Below are positions 1 to 6,857 of a DNA stretch of 9,684 bases, in pieces (positions within the stretch are counted from its first letter, which is position 1; each line of letters starts with the position of its first letter). The notes below the pieces were generated by a model. It did no database searches, was not told the DNA's origin, and was given only the letters and a program-made list of their open reading frames with translations. Source of the stretch: an uncultured Rubrobacteraceae bacterium (GTDB taxonomy: Bacteria > Actinomycetota > Rubrobacteria > Rubrobacterales > Rubrobacteraceae); assembly GCA_902805985.1 (NCBI GenBank), contig CADCUW010000630.1, positions 1 through 9,684 of the forward strand, given 5' to 3'. The position numbers and the translations under genes were made by a program.

Positions 1-883
1 TTTTCTCGGCGTACTGGGTCAGGTAGACGATCGGCAGGTAGCCCTGCAGGTACTGCTGCTGGTCGACGGCGAAGACCATGTCGCCATCCCTGACGGCCTT
101 GAGAACCGACGGGGAGAGGTCGAAGGTCGCGAGCGCGACGTCCCCGAGCGCGCCCGACTCTCTGAGGGCCTTCAGCGCCGGATCCGCGCCGGTCGGGCCG
201 AGCGTGAGCATCCCGTCCACGTCGGGGTTCTGGTCGACGGCGGTCCGGATCTTGTTCTGCGCGTCGGTCGGGTCGGCGAGCGGCACGGAGACGACCTCGA
301 CGGGCCCGCCGAGCCCGTCCTCGAACCCTTCGCAGCGCTGGTCGAGCGCCGCGTTGCCGACCTCCTGGTTGACGCAGAGCGCGTTGGTGACGCCCTCCTC
401 GGCGAGCCGCTCGCCCGCGCCCTGGCCGGCCACGAACTCCGTCTGCCCGACGTGGGTTAGAGCCCCGAGGTCCTCGTAGTCGTCGACGCCGGAGTTGAGC
501 GTAACGACCGGGATGCCCGCGTCAACGGCCTTCTGGATCGGCTCCTGCAAGGCGTCGGCGTCCGGGACGGAGACGGCGATCCCGTCTGGCTCGGTCGCCA
601 CGGCCGCGTCGATTAGCTGGCCCATCTTGACCATGTCGAAGGTCTCGGGCGCGTTGTAGCGGACGTCGATGCCCATGTCCTCGGCCGCCTGGTCCACGCC
701 GTTCTTGACCACGGACCAGAACGGGTCGGACGCCTGCCCGTGCGTCACCACCGCGATGGTGATGTCGCCCCTGGCGTTGCCGGATGAACTACTCTCACCG
801 CCGCCGCACCCGGCGACGAGCGCCAGCGCCAACACCCCGGCGGCCAGCGCCGCCACCAAGTTCTTCGTCCTCGATCTACCCAC
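1..883 (-). CDS. Sugar ABC transporter substrate-binding lipoprotein (partial, C-terminus outside window)
   Basis: This protein captures a sugar or cyclitol outside the membrane and delivers it to an ABC permease. 294 codons are visible and the reading frame is open to the window edge. The N-terminus is a lipoprotein signal: basic residues at 3-7, a hydrophobic core at about 9-24, and a lipobox LVAGC with the lipidated cysteine at 26, followed by a Gly/Ser linker. The mature part reads as a type I periplasmic-binding fold (Peripla_BP_4), with TIAVVTHG opening the first lobe and [17 protein letters not shown] and [10 protein letters not shown] following. The GTG start at 883 is forced by an in-frame TAG at 896-898, and an AGGAG lies 7 nt upstream. 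It follows the catabolic genes on the same strand after a 161-nt gap. Permease and ATPase genes probably lie to the left. The ligand is inferred to be inositol or a relative from the neighbours; family assignment is firm, substrate is not. Confidence 0.9.
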   Translation of the reverse strand, partial: MGRSRTKNLVAALAAGVLALALVAGCGGGESSSSGNARGDITIAVVTHGQASDPFWSVVKNGVDQAAEDMGIDVRYNAPETFDMVKMGQLIDAAVATEPDGIAVSVPDADALQEPIQKAVDAGIPVVTLNSGVDDYEDLGALTHVGQTEFVAGQGAGERLAEEGVTNALCVNQEVGNAALDQRCEGFEDGLGGPVEVVSVPLADPTDAQNKIRTAVDQNPDVDGMLTLGPTGADPALKALRESGALGDVALATFDLSPSVLKAVRDGDMVFAVDQQQYLQGYLPIVYLTQYAEK

Positions 884-999
884 TACCCTTCTCCTCTACT
901 CGGAGTTCCCCGACCATCACGATCGACACGTCGTGTCGACGGTTCGAGCCTCGTCATACGCTTCTTCTGATCCCCGCTACCACGAACCTCCTTCTCCAT
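883..999 (-). CDS. Possible 38-residue leader ORF upstream of the binding-protein gene (doubtful)
   Basis: On the minus strand an ATG at 999 opens a 38-residue frame ending in TAG at 883-885. The TAG shares its last base with the GTG start of the binding-protein gene (TAGTG). An AGGGAGG at 1004-1010 lies 4 nt before the ATG, slightly closer than usual. The peptide is rich in Arg, Lys, Gly and Glu, with no signal sequence and no domain I recognise. An internal ATG at codon 15 gives a 24-residue version. It could be a coupled leader peptide or simply an open frame in untranslated mRNA. I favour the second but record it because of the junction with the next gene. Confidence 0.2.
   Translation of the reverse strand: MEKEVRGSGDQKKRMTRLEPSTRRVDRDGRGTPSRGEG
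886..895 (-). promoter_or_regulatory. Shine-Dalgarno of the binding-protein gene
   Basis: The minus strand reads AGGAGAAGGG immediately before the GTG at 883. Together with the in-frame stop at 896-898 it fixes the start. It is stronger than most ribosome sites in the cluster, consistent with a binding protein made in excess over the enzymes. Confidence 0.7.
923..939. promoter_or_regulatory. 17-bp perfect inverted repeat, possible operator
   Basis: TCGACACG and CGTGTCGA form perfect 8-bp arms around one central base. The site lies in the only sizeable gap inside the gene cluster, 40 to 56 nt upstream of the binding-protein start. There is no T-tract after it, so it is not an intrinsic terminator. 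Its length and symmetry suit a dimeric repressor, but it does not resemble the AT-rich palindrome in front of the gntR gene (8926-8941), so a different regulator would be expected. Chance cannot be excluded in GC-rich DNA. Confidence 0.35.
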
Positions 1000-1044
1000 C
1001 TGGCCTCCCTCTCTCGCCCCACGTGGCCTGCCCGGTTCGGTCAC

Positions 1045-1914
1045 CTACTCGCACCGCCTTTGCAGGTAGGCGGGGCTGCCGCGCGCGTCGGTGGCGGGGG
1101 CTTCGTCTTCGGCGGGTTCGCGGGTGAACGCCGCGCGGAATCTGCCGAGCGCCTCGATGTCGTCGCCCGAGGCGTACGCCTCGAGCCCGACCGTCCCGGT
1201 GTAGCCGACACGCTCCAGCGCGCGGGCGACGGCCGGGTAGAAGATCTCGCCCGTACCCGGCTCGCGACGCCCCGGCACGTCGGCCACCTGCACCTCACCG
1301 ATCGCCCGCCCAGCCCGCTCGACCAGGGCGACGAGGTTTCCCTCGCCGATCTGGGCGTGGTACAGGTCGAGCATCATCCGCACGCGCGGGCTGCCGACCG
1401 CCTCGACCAGCGCCAGCGTGTCCCCGGCACGGGCGAGCGGCACCCCCGGATGGTCGACCGCCGTGTTCAGGTTCTCGAGGCAATACGTGACCCCGACCCT
1501 TTCGCCGAGCTCGGCCAGCCGCTCCAGCGTGCGCAGGGCCGTGAGCCACATCTCGCCGTCCTCCCGGAACATGGGCCTTGCGGCCCTGCCCTCGACGAGC
1601 TCCGCCGGGTGGACGACCAGGCGCGGGCAACCCAGCTCACCGGCCGTCTCCAGCGTCATCTCGGCCGTCGCGAGCAGGGTCTTCGCGGCGTCGGGCTCGA
1701 CGAGGTTGCCGTGCAGGTAGCCGGTCATGGAGGAGAAGGTCGCACCCGTATCCGCCAGCGCCGGGACGTTCTTGTCCTGCCAGCTCCACATCTCCACGGC
1801 GAAGCCGAGGTCGTCGATCTGGCGCACCCTCTCCTCGAACGGCAGGTCCAGGAACACCATCTCGGCGCATACGGCCAGCGGGAACGCCGGCTCGGGCGCC
1901 CGATGACCGCTCAT
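1045..1914 (-). CDS. Hydroxypyruvate-isomerase-like TIM-barrel sugar isomerase
   Basis: This 289-residue cytoplasmic protein belongs to the AP-endonuclease-2-type TIM-barrel isomerase/epimerase superfamily and looks closest to the hydroxypyruvate isomerase (Hyi) branch. Visible hallmarks are an early segment CAEMVFLDLPFEER (16-29), YCLENLN with Glu147, MLDLYH with Asp183 and His186, VADVPGRREPGTGEI (210-224), and GLEAY with Glu245. Glu147 and Glu245 sit close to the two catalytic glutamates known in E. coli Hyi, and the carboxylates and histidine fit a divalent-metal site. The final 35 or so residues are a charged, low-complexity tail. Its ATG overlaps the stop of the upstream dehydrogenase gene by 4 nt (ATGA, 1911-1914). 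In this cluster it more plausibly isomerises an inosose or keto-sugar, as IolI-type proteins do, than hydroxypyruvate. Superfamily is secure; substrate is inferred from context. Confidence 0.87.
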   Translation of the reverse strand: MSGHRAPEPAFPLAVCAEMVFLDLPFEERVRQIDDLGFAVEMWSWQDKNVPALADTGATFSSMTGYLHGNLVEPDAAKTLLATAEMTLETAGELGCPRLVVHPAELVEGRAARPMFREDGEMWLTALRTLERLAELGERVGVTYCLENLNTAVDHPGVPLARAGDTLALVEAVGSPRVRMMLDLYHAQIGEGNLVALVERAGRAIGEVQVADVPGRREPGTGEIFYPAVARALERVGYTGTVGLEAYASGDDIEALGRFRAAFTREPAEDEAPATDARGSPAYLQRRCE

Positions 1915-2954
1915 CGCCTGGCCACCTCCTCGACCCGGACCGGCCGCCCCTCCCGCACGGAATCGATGCTGGCCAAGGCGATCTCGAGCGCGCCCCTGGC
2001 GTCCTCACCTGTACCCTCAGGATCAATCCCGTCCCGGACGCAATCTACGAAGTGCGCGAGCTCGTCAGTGTAGGCGTCGCGGAACAGGTCGACGTTGCGG
2101 CGGACGGTCTCGCGGACCACGCCGTCCTCTCCGTGAAAGGTCGCGCTCGTGCGGTGGATGTCGCCGGCCGTCACCATGCCGGCGGATCCGAAGACCTCGC
2201 CGCGCACGTCGTAGCCGTAGGCCGCCTGGAAGCTTGCCTCGGCCGTCGCCAGGGCGCCGTTGTCGAAGCGCACCGTAACGACGGCGGTGTCGAGCAGGCC
2301 GCGGTCCCTCCAGTCCGGGCGCACCAGCGCGTCGGCAGCGGCGTAGACCTCGACCGCCCGGGCGCCGGGGTTCAGCCAGCGCAGCGTGTCGAAGTCGTGG
2401 ATCAGGGTCTCGAGAAAGATCGTCCACGGCTTGATCACCGCGGGGTCTGCGAGCTCCGGGTCCCGCGTAAGAGAACGCATGAGTTGGACCTGGCCCACCC
2501 GGCCCGAGGCGACGAGGTCGCGGGCGGCGCGGAAGTCGGCGGCGAACCTCCGGTTGAAACCGACCTGAAGCGGCACCCCGGCGGCGCGCGCCGCCCCGAT
2601 CGCGCGGTCGGCGTCGGCCAGCGTCAGCGCCATCGGCTTCTCGCAGAAGACGGCCTTCCCGGCGCCCGCGGCGGCCTCGATCAGGTCGGCGTGCACGGAA
2701 GGGGGTGCTGCGATGACGACCGCCCGTATCGAGGGGTCCGCCAGCAACTCCGCCGGCTCCAACGTCGCCCGCGGGCAGCCAAGCGACGCCGCCAGCCGTT
2801 CGGCGACCCCGGGCGCCGGGTCGGCCACCGCCGCGAGGACCGCGCCCGGCACCCGCTGCGCGAGGCTCTCCCCGTGAAACGAGCCGATACCGCCGGCTCC
2901 GATCAGGCCGACCTCCACGGGCGGCGAGGCCGACGCTTCGGCCACCGCGTTCAC
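1911..2954 (-). CDS. Gfo/Idh/MocA-family dehydrogenase, inositol 2-dehydrogenase-like
   Basis: This 347-residue NAD(P)-dependent oxidoreductase is likely to act on inositol or a related cyclitol in the cytoplasm. The N-terminal Rossmann half has GLIGAGGIG at 16-24 and the family signature EKP at 105-107 (Lys106 is the expected catalytic lysine). The C-terminal half carries QVGFNRRF at 130-137, LIHDFD at 184-189 and AAYGYDVRGEVFG. His186 matches the catalytic histidine of B. subtilis IolG, but the position four residues earlier, Asp172 in that enzyme, is Glu182 here. The start is GTG at 2954, overlapping the TGA of the upstream gene (GTGA, 2951-2954). An upstream extension of the frame runs through another gene and is not coding. 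The sequence resembles the actinobacterial IolG branch. It is a different protein from the IolG-type enzyme at 3838-4941, so the two may handle different stereoisomers. The family is certain, the substrate probable. Confidence 0.9.
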   Translation of the reverse strand: MNAVAEASASPPVEVGLIGAGGIGSFHGESLAQRVPGAVLAAVADPAPGVAERLAASLGCPRATLEPAELLADPSIRAVVIAAPPSVHADLIEAAAGAGKAVFCEKPMALTLADADRAIGAARAAGVPLQVGFNRRFAADFRAARDLVASGRVGQVQLMRSLTRDPELADPAVIKPWTIFLETLIHDFDTLRWLNPGARAVEVYAAADALVRPDWRDRGLLDTAVVTVRFDNGALATAEASFQAAYGYDVRGEVFGSAGMVTAGDIHRTSATFHGEDGVVRETVRRNVDLFRDAYTDELAHFVDCVRDGIDPEGTGEDARGALEIALASIDSVREGRPVRVEEVARR

Positions 2955-3841
2955 CGGGGACCTCCGATGCGCGCCTCCAGGAACCGCAGGCTCTTGCCCA
3001 CGTCGTCCACAGGCCCCCCACCCTCGGGCGGCTCCCCCTCGACCACCGAGTCCTGCTCCAGCACGTACCAGCCCGAATAGCCTGAGCTTTCGAGCCGGTC
3101 GAGGACCCCACCGACGTCCACGTCGCCGTCGCCGAGGGGCCGGAACGCGTTCTGCCGGGCGGCCTCCCTGAAGCTGAGCTCCCTGGCGGCGAGCCTGCCG
3201 GCCATCGCGAGGTCCACGTCCTTGAGGTGGACGTGGTTGATCCGGTCGCCCGCGATCTCGGCGATCTCGACCGGGTCGCTGCCCCCGATGGCGAGGTGCC
3301 CGGTGTCCAGGCAGAGTCCCATCTCGGAGCCATCCAGGAAGCGCTTTACCTGCTCGTCGCTCTCGACGACGGTGCCGTAGTGGGAGTGCAGCGTGACCGT
3401 CACGCCGTGCCGGGCGCAGATCTCCTCGACGGACTTCAGGGACTCGAAGAGCGCCTCCCACGCCCCGGCGTCGATCTCGACCAGGGCGCCGTAGTCCTCC
3501 GAAGCCGGCACCGCCGCCAGCACCACGACGTCGGCCCCGGCGGCGGCGAAGAACCCAGCCCGCTCCTCGACCGCGGCCAGCTCCTCTTCCCGCAAGCCCG
3601 GCTCGTGCAGCACCGCGGGCACGAAGCCGCCGACGAGCTTCAGGTCGTACCGGGAGAGCAGGTCCCTGACCGCGGACGGATCCCTGGGCAGTAACCCTTC
3701 GGGGCCGGCCTCGACGGCGGTAAGGCCGAGGGAGGAGGCCTCTTTGAGGACCCTATCCGCGGTCATCTGGTGGCCCCAGTCGGGGACCTCGATGACCCCC
3801 CAGGAGACCGGGGCGCCCGCTATGCGTGCCCCGGCGCTCAA
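2951..3841 (-). CDS. iolE: IolE-like inosose dehydratase (TIM-barrel isomerase/dehydratase family)
   Basis: The 296-residue protein matches the usual IolE length of about 297. IolE dehydrates 2-keto-myo-inositol in the second step of inositol breakdown. Supporting sequence: APVSWGVIEVPDWGHQ (10-25) as first strand and loop, GLTAVEAGPEGLLP, LHSHYGTVVE (151-160), the hallmark CLDTGHL (177-183), NHVHLKD (202-208) and LEQD (261-264), which supply metal-binding Glu, His and Asp residues. The start is taken as TTG at 3841. It forms a TTGA overlap with the stop of the dehydrogenase gene upstream, keeps the first barrel strand, and there is no ATG or GTG nearby. The next in-frame ATG (residue 26) would remove that strand. 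Initiation probably depends on coupling to the upstream gene, because the ribosome site is weak. A related isomerase role (IolI-like) is the main alternative. Confidence 0.85.
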   Translation of the reverse strand: MSAGARIAGAPVSWGVIEVPDWGHQMTADRVLKEASSLGLTAVEAGPEGLLPRDPSAVRDLLSRYDLKLVGGFVPAVLHEPGLREEELAAVEERAGFFAAAGADVVVLAAVPASEDYGALVEIDAGAWEALFESLKSVEEICARHGVTVTLHSHYGTVVESDEQVKRFLDGSEMGLCLDTGHLAIGGSDPVEIAEIAGDRINHVHLKDVDLAMAGRLAARELSFREAARQNAFRPLGDGDVDVGGVLDRLESSGYSGWYVLEQDSVVEGEPPEGGGPVDDVGKSLRFLEARIGGPR

Positions 3842-4941
3842 CCGGCCACCCCGGTCGCCTCGCCCGCGTAGAGCGCGGGCCTCTCCGGTGTGGCGACGGC
3901 CTCGGGCCGGCCGGACCGGATGGATGCTATGCAGGCCTCGGCGGCGACGAGGGACGCGTAGCCGTCCCAGGCGTCCGGGCCCCCGGGTCGGCCCCTGTAT
4001 ATGGACTCGATCCAGTTCTGCAGCTCTACGGTGTAGGCGGTCTCGAACCTCTCCAGCCAGTCCGTCTCGACGTTCTGGGCGTAGGAGTTCTGCAGGCGCA
4101 CGATGGCGCCGGTCGGGGGCGCGGTGTAGGCCGTGCCGCGCTCGCCGACGACCTCGACGCCGACCTCGTAGCCAAAACCCGCGTCCACGTTTACCTCGAT
4201 GATGCCGAGGCAATTGCCCGAGAAGGACAATTGGATGAGCTGCAGGTCGAGCTCGCCGCCCGAGGAACCCGACGTGTTCAGGCCGCGGACGAAGACCTCC
4301 TCGATCTCCTCCCCGAGCATCCACCGCGCGGAGTCCAGATCGTGGATCCCCGAGTTGACGATTACCCCTTCCGAATCCGTGCCCGGCGGTATGCGCTGGT
4401 TCCTGTGCCACCCCTTGAAGAGCACCGGACGCCCGATGTGCCCTGAATCGACAGTCCTCTTGACGTCCACGTGCTGCGGGTCATAGCGGCGCATGAAGCC
4501 GACCTGGACGAGCCTCCGGCCGAGATCCACCTCCGCCTCCACGATCCCGAGGGCCTCCCCGGGGCTCGTCGCCAGCGGCTTCTCGCACATGACGGGCTTC
4601 CCGATCCGCAGGCATTCCAACACCAGCCCGGCGTGGGTTGGGTCGGGGGAGGCTATGACGACGGCCTCGACACTCTCGTCCCGGATCATCTCGACCGCAT
4701 CCCCGAAGACGACCGCCCCGCCGCAGTCCCCCGCGACCTTCCCGGCCCTCTCCGCGTCCACGTCCGAGACGGCCACGACCTTCGCCCCCGCGACCTTCCG
4801 GTGGAGGCACATCGCGTGCATCCCGCCCATGCCGCCGGTGCCCACGACGCCTACCGGGACCCTCTCGTCCCCCCCGCGTCCCCCGCCGTTCTCCACGTTT
4901 GCCCCCTTGTTTTCGGCGTGCCCGCCCGACGGTGTCGTCAT
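3838..4941 (-). CDS. iolG: IolG-type inositol 2-dehydrogenase (Gfo/Idh/MocA family)
   Basis: This 367-residue protein is predicted to oxidise myo-inositol (or scyllo- or chiro-inositol) to an inosose with NAD+. The dinucleotide loop GTGGMG is at 34-39, the catalytic-lysine motif EKPLAT at 120-125 (Lys121), RLVQVGFMRRYD at 143-154, GIHDLD at 198-203 (His200) and GGPDAWDGY at 320-328. RLVQVGFMRRYD, EKPLAT and the AWDGY region match B. subtilis IolG as I recall it. The residue aligned with its Asp172 is Asn196. A Gly/Asn-rich N-terminal extension of about 26 residues precedes the Rossmann fold. The ATG at 4941 overlaps the preceding stop (ATGA). An internal GTG at codon 16 has AAGGGGG 5 nt upstream and would give a shorter, more typical protein. 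It lies between iolC and iolE homologues, which supports the assignment. Confidence 0.88.
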   Translation of the reverse strand: MTTPSGGHAENKGANVENGGGRGGDERVPVGVVGTGGMGGMHAMCLHRKVAGAKVVAVSDVDAERAGKVAGDCGGAVVFGDAVEMIRDESVEAVVIASPDPTHAGLVLECLRIGKPVMCEKPLATSPGEALGIVEAEVDLGRRLVQVGFMRRYDPQHVDVKRTVDSGHIGRPVLFKGWHRNQRIPPGTDSEGVIVNSGIHDLDSARWMLGEEIEEVFVRGLNTSGSSGGELDLQLIQLSFSGNCLGIIEVNVDAGFGYEVGVEVVGERGTAYTAPPTGAIVRLQNSYAQNVETDWLERFETAYTVELQNWIESIYRGRPGGPDAWDGYASLVAAEACIASIRSGRPEAVATPERPALYAGEATGVAG

Positions 4942-6857
4942 CGCGCCGCGCCCTCCCGCGCGGGCCGGGCGTTCCTGTTCTGCCAGAGCGCGTTCATGCG
5001 CCCGTACCTCTCGGCCACCGAGGAGACGAGCCCCTCGTCGTCCGTCTCGCCGGCCAGCCAGCGACGGCCCGGCTCCCCGTAGATGGAGCGTCCGATGGCG
5101 AACCCCCGGCACAGTGGCTCGGAGGCCGCGGCGGCGAAGCTCTCGGCGAGCCTCTCCTCCTCCATCGCCTGCCCGAGCACGAGCAGCCCCGCGCAGTAAG
5201 GGTCGTGCTCGCGGACGACGTCCCCGATCCTGGCCCACACCGCGGGGTCAGGGTTCGGCGGTATCTTCCACCACTCTGGGCGGACCCCGATCTCGTAGAA
5301 CCGCCCCAGCAACCGCGCCGCGCTCTCACCGTCGTAGGTGGTCCCGGGCGAGGCCTGGACCTCTAAGAGCAGTCGCCGGTCGTTCGCGAGGCAGGCGTCG
5401 TAGAGCTGGATGACCCTCGCTTCCTGGATCTCCCTGGTCTCCTGGTCGTCGTCCGGATGCATGTAGAGGTTGCACTTGACCACGTGTTCCTCGGGCCAGG
5501 CGCGCAGGGTGGCGGCGGGGTTCGGGCCGCCGACGAACTCGACGGGCCGGCTCTTCGCCACCTCGACGGCGCGGGAGATCCAGACCCCGCTCCCCGTCAG
5601 CTCCGCAAGCGCCTCGTCCCCGTAGACGTCGTCTATGAGCACGCCGGCTGCCTCGTCCTCCTCGGCCACCCGCCGGAAAGCCCGACCGAGCAGCACCTTG
5701 AGCTCGCGCAGGCGCCCGCGGTCAACCCCGAGCTCGTCGACCGCCTCTTCGAGCTGCCAGCGATGGTCCACCGCCAGAATCCGCAACTCTCTCGGGTCGT
5801 TGCGGGTCGTGGCGCGGTGGAGGTGATCCAACCATGCGTCGTCCCGCAGACGCCGCGGCTTCTCCTCCAGGCCCAGGAAGTACTCCAATTCCTCCGTCGT
5901 CGGCATGGCCGGTGAGCACCCGTGCCGGGAGACGACGATGGCGCCACAGGCGTTGCCGAGGCGCAGGCATTCCTCGAGCGGCTCCTCCCGCAGCCAGCCG
6001 CTCAGGAACCCGCTCATGAACGCGTCGCCGGCTCCCACGGAGTTGAACACTTCCACAGGGAAGCCCGGAACCCTGACGCCGTCTTCGAGATTCTCCGGTA
6101 TCTCTCCGGGAAAGACTATCGCCCCCATGGCCCCGACCTTGAGCACGATGGTCGCCCCTGAGAGGCCGCGGACGCTCCGGAGCGCCTCGCGGGTGTCCGT
6201 GGAGCCGCCGGCGATCCTGACCTCCTCCTCGGTACCGACGACCAGGTCGCAGTCGGGCAGCACGGAGCGGTAGACCTCCGTCACCCTCTCGCTGGCGACG
6301 AACATCTCCCCGCCCTGCTCGTGGGAGGCAACACCCCAGAAGACCGGCCTGTAGTCGAGGTCGAAGACCACCTTCGTCCCTGCGTCTCGCGCCGACCCTA
6401 TGGCCTTTACGGAGGCCGCCCTGGCGTCCGGCCGCGAGAGGGGCGTGCCCGTTACGAGCAGCGCCCTGGAAGAGGCTACAAAGTCCGGGTCCACGTCACT
6501 TTCCTCGATGGCGAGGTCGGCGGCGTCGCCGTAGGCGAAGAGCCTCGGGAAGTCCTCTATCGCCCTGACGGCGAGCAGGACGTACGGGGTGAGCTTCTCC
6601 GGGTCCGGGCGGACCCGGGAGACATCGACCCCGTTCTCGGCCAGGGTCTTGCGCACGAAGCGGCCCATCTGCTCGTCCCCGACGCGGGTGATCATGGCGC
6701 TCTTCACGCCGAGCCTCGCCGTCCCGACGGCGATGTTCGTGGCGCTGCCCCCGACGTACTTGCGGAAGGACTGGACGTCCTCCAGTTTGGACCCGTCCTG
6801 CTCGGCGTAGAGGTCCACGCTCGTGCGCCCGATGCACACGAGGTCAGGCCCGTTCAC
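4938..6857 (-). CDS. iolC: Fused 5-dehydro-2-deoxygluconokinase (IolC) and DUF2090 aldolase-like domain
   Basis: This 639-residue, two-domain cytoplasmic protein has a PfkB-family sugar kinase at about 1-340. Its first signature, GGSATNIAVGTARLG, is at 36-50. Its second, NSVGAGDAFMSGFLSG, is at 272-287, with catalytic-base Asp278. Residues from about 365 to 625 form a DUF2090 domain, a TIM-barrel related to class I aldolases, with LRILAVDHRWQLEE at 368-381, VKCNLYMHPDDD at 470-481, LLLEVQASP and WWKIPPNPDP. IolC phosphorylates 5-dehydro-2-deoxygluconate (DKG); the next step is aldol cleavage of DKG-phosphate by IolJ. The same kinase-DUF2090 fusion is known from proteobacterial iol clusters, and the second domain is often assumed to act after the kinase, but that is inference. 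The GTG start at 6857 overlaps the stop of the previous gene (GTGA). The long open frame upstream of 6857 is a shadow of the neighbouring gene. Confidence 0.93.
   Translation of the reverse strand: MNGPDLVCIGRTSVDLYAEQDGSKLEDVQSFRKYVGGSATNIAVGTARLGVKSAMITRVGDEQMGRFVRKTLAENGVDVSRVRPDPEKLTPYVLLAVRAIEDFPRLFAYGDAADLAIEESDVDPDFVASSRALLVTGTPLSRPDARAASVKAIGSARDAGTKVVFDLDYRPVFWGVASHEQGGEMFVASERVTEVYRSVLPDCDLVVGTEEEVRIAGGSTDTREALRSVRGLSGATIVLKVGAMGAIVFPGEIPENLEDGVRVPGFPVEVFNSVGAGDAFMSGFLSGWLREEPLEECLRLGNACGAIVVSRHGCSPAMPTTEELEYFLGLEEKPRRLRDDAWLDHLHRATTRNDPRELRILAVDHRWQLEEAVDELGVDRGRLRELKVLLGRAFRRVAEEDEAAGVLIDDVYGDEALAELTGSGVWISRAVEVAKSRPVEFVGGPNPAATLRAWPEEHVVKCNLYMHPDDDQETREIQEARVIQLYDACLANDRRLLLEVQASPGTTYDGESAARLLGRFYEIGVRPEWWKIPPNPDPAVWARIGDVVREHDPYCAGLLVLGQAMEEERLAESFAAAASEPLCRGFAIGRSIYGEPGRRWLAGETDDEGLVSSVAERYGRMNALWQNRNARPAREGAAR

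Larger units (their letters stand above)
884..1044 (-). other. Gap between the isomerase-like gene and the binding-protein gene
   Basis: This 161-nt segment separates the tightly overlapping enzyme genes from the transporter genes. It contains a consensus-like AGAAGGAGG at 988-996 that serves no recognisable gene, the 17-bp palindrome at 923-939 and the short frame at 883-999. I found no convincing -35/-10 pair and no hairpin followed by a T-tract. Transcription therefore probably reads through from the enzyme genes, possibly with extra control. Confidence 0.6.

Noticed and set aside
784..2073. Long plus-strand open frame of 429 residues
   Set aside because: It is antisense to the well-supported isomerase-like and dehydrogenase genes, is Arg/Pro-rich and shows no domain motif. 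Long antisense frames are expected in GC-rich DNA.
1578..3080. Plus-strand open frame of 500 residues
   Set aside because: It is an antisense shadow of the dehydrogenase at 1911-2954 and its neighbours; composition is Arg/Gly/Pro-rich with no recognisable family.
2951..4411. Extended version of the IolE-like gene starting near 4411
   Set aside because: The additional N-terminal part is an out-of-frame reading of the IolG-type gene. The TTGA junction at 3838-3841 gives a family-length protein.
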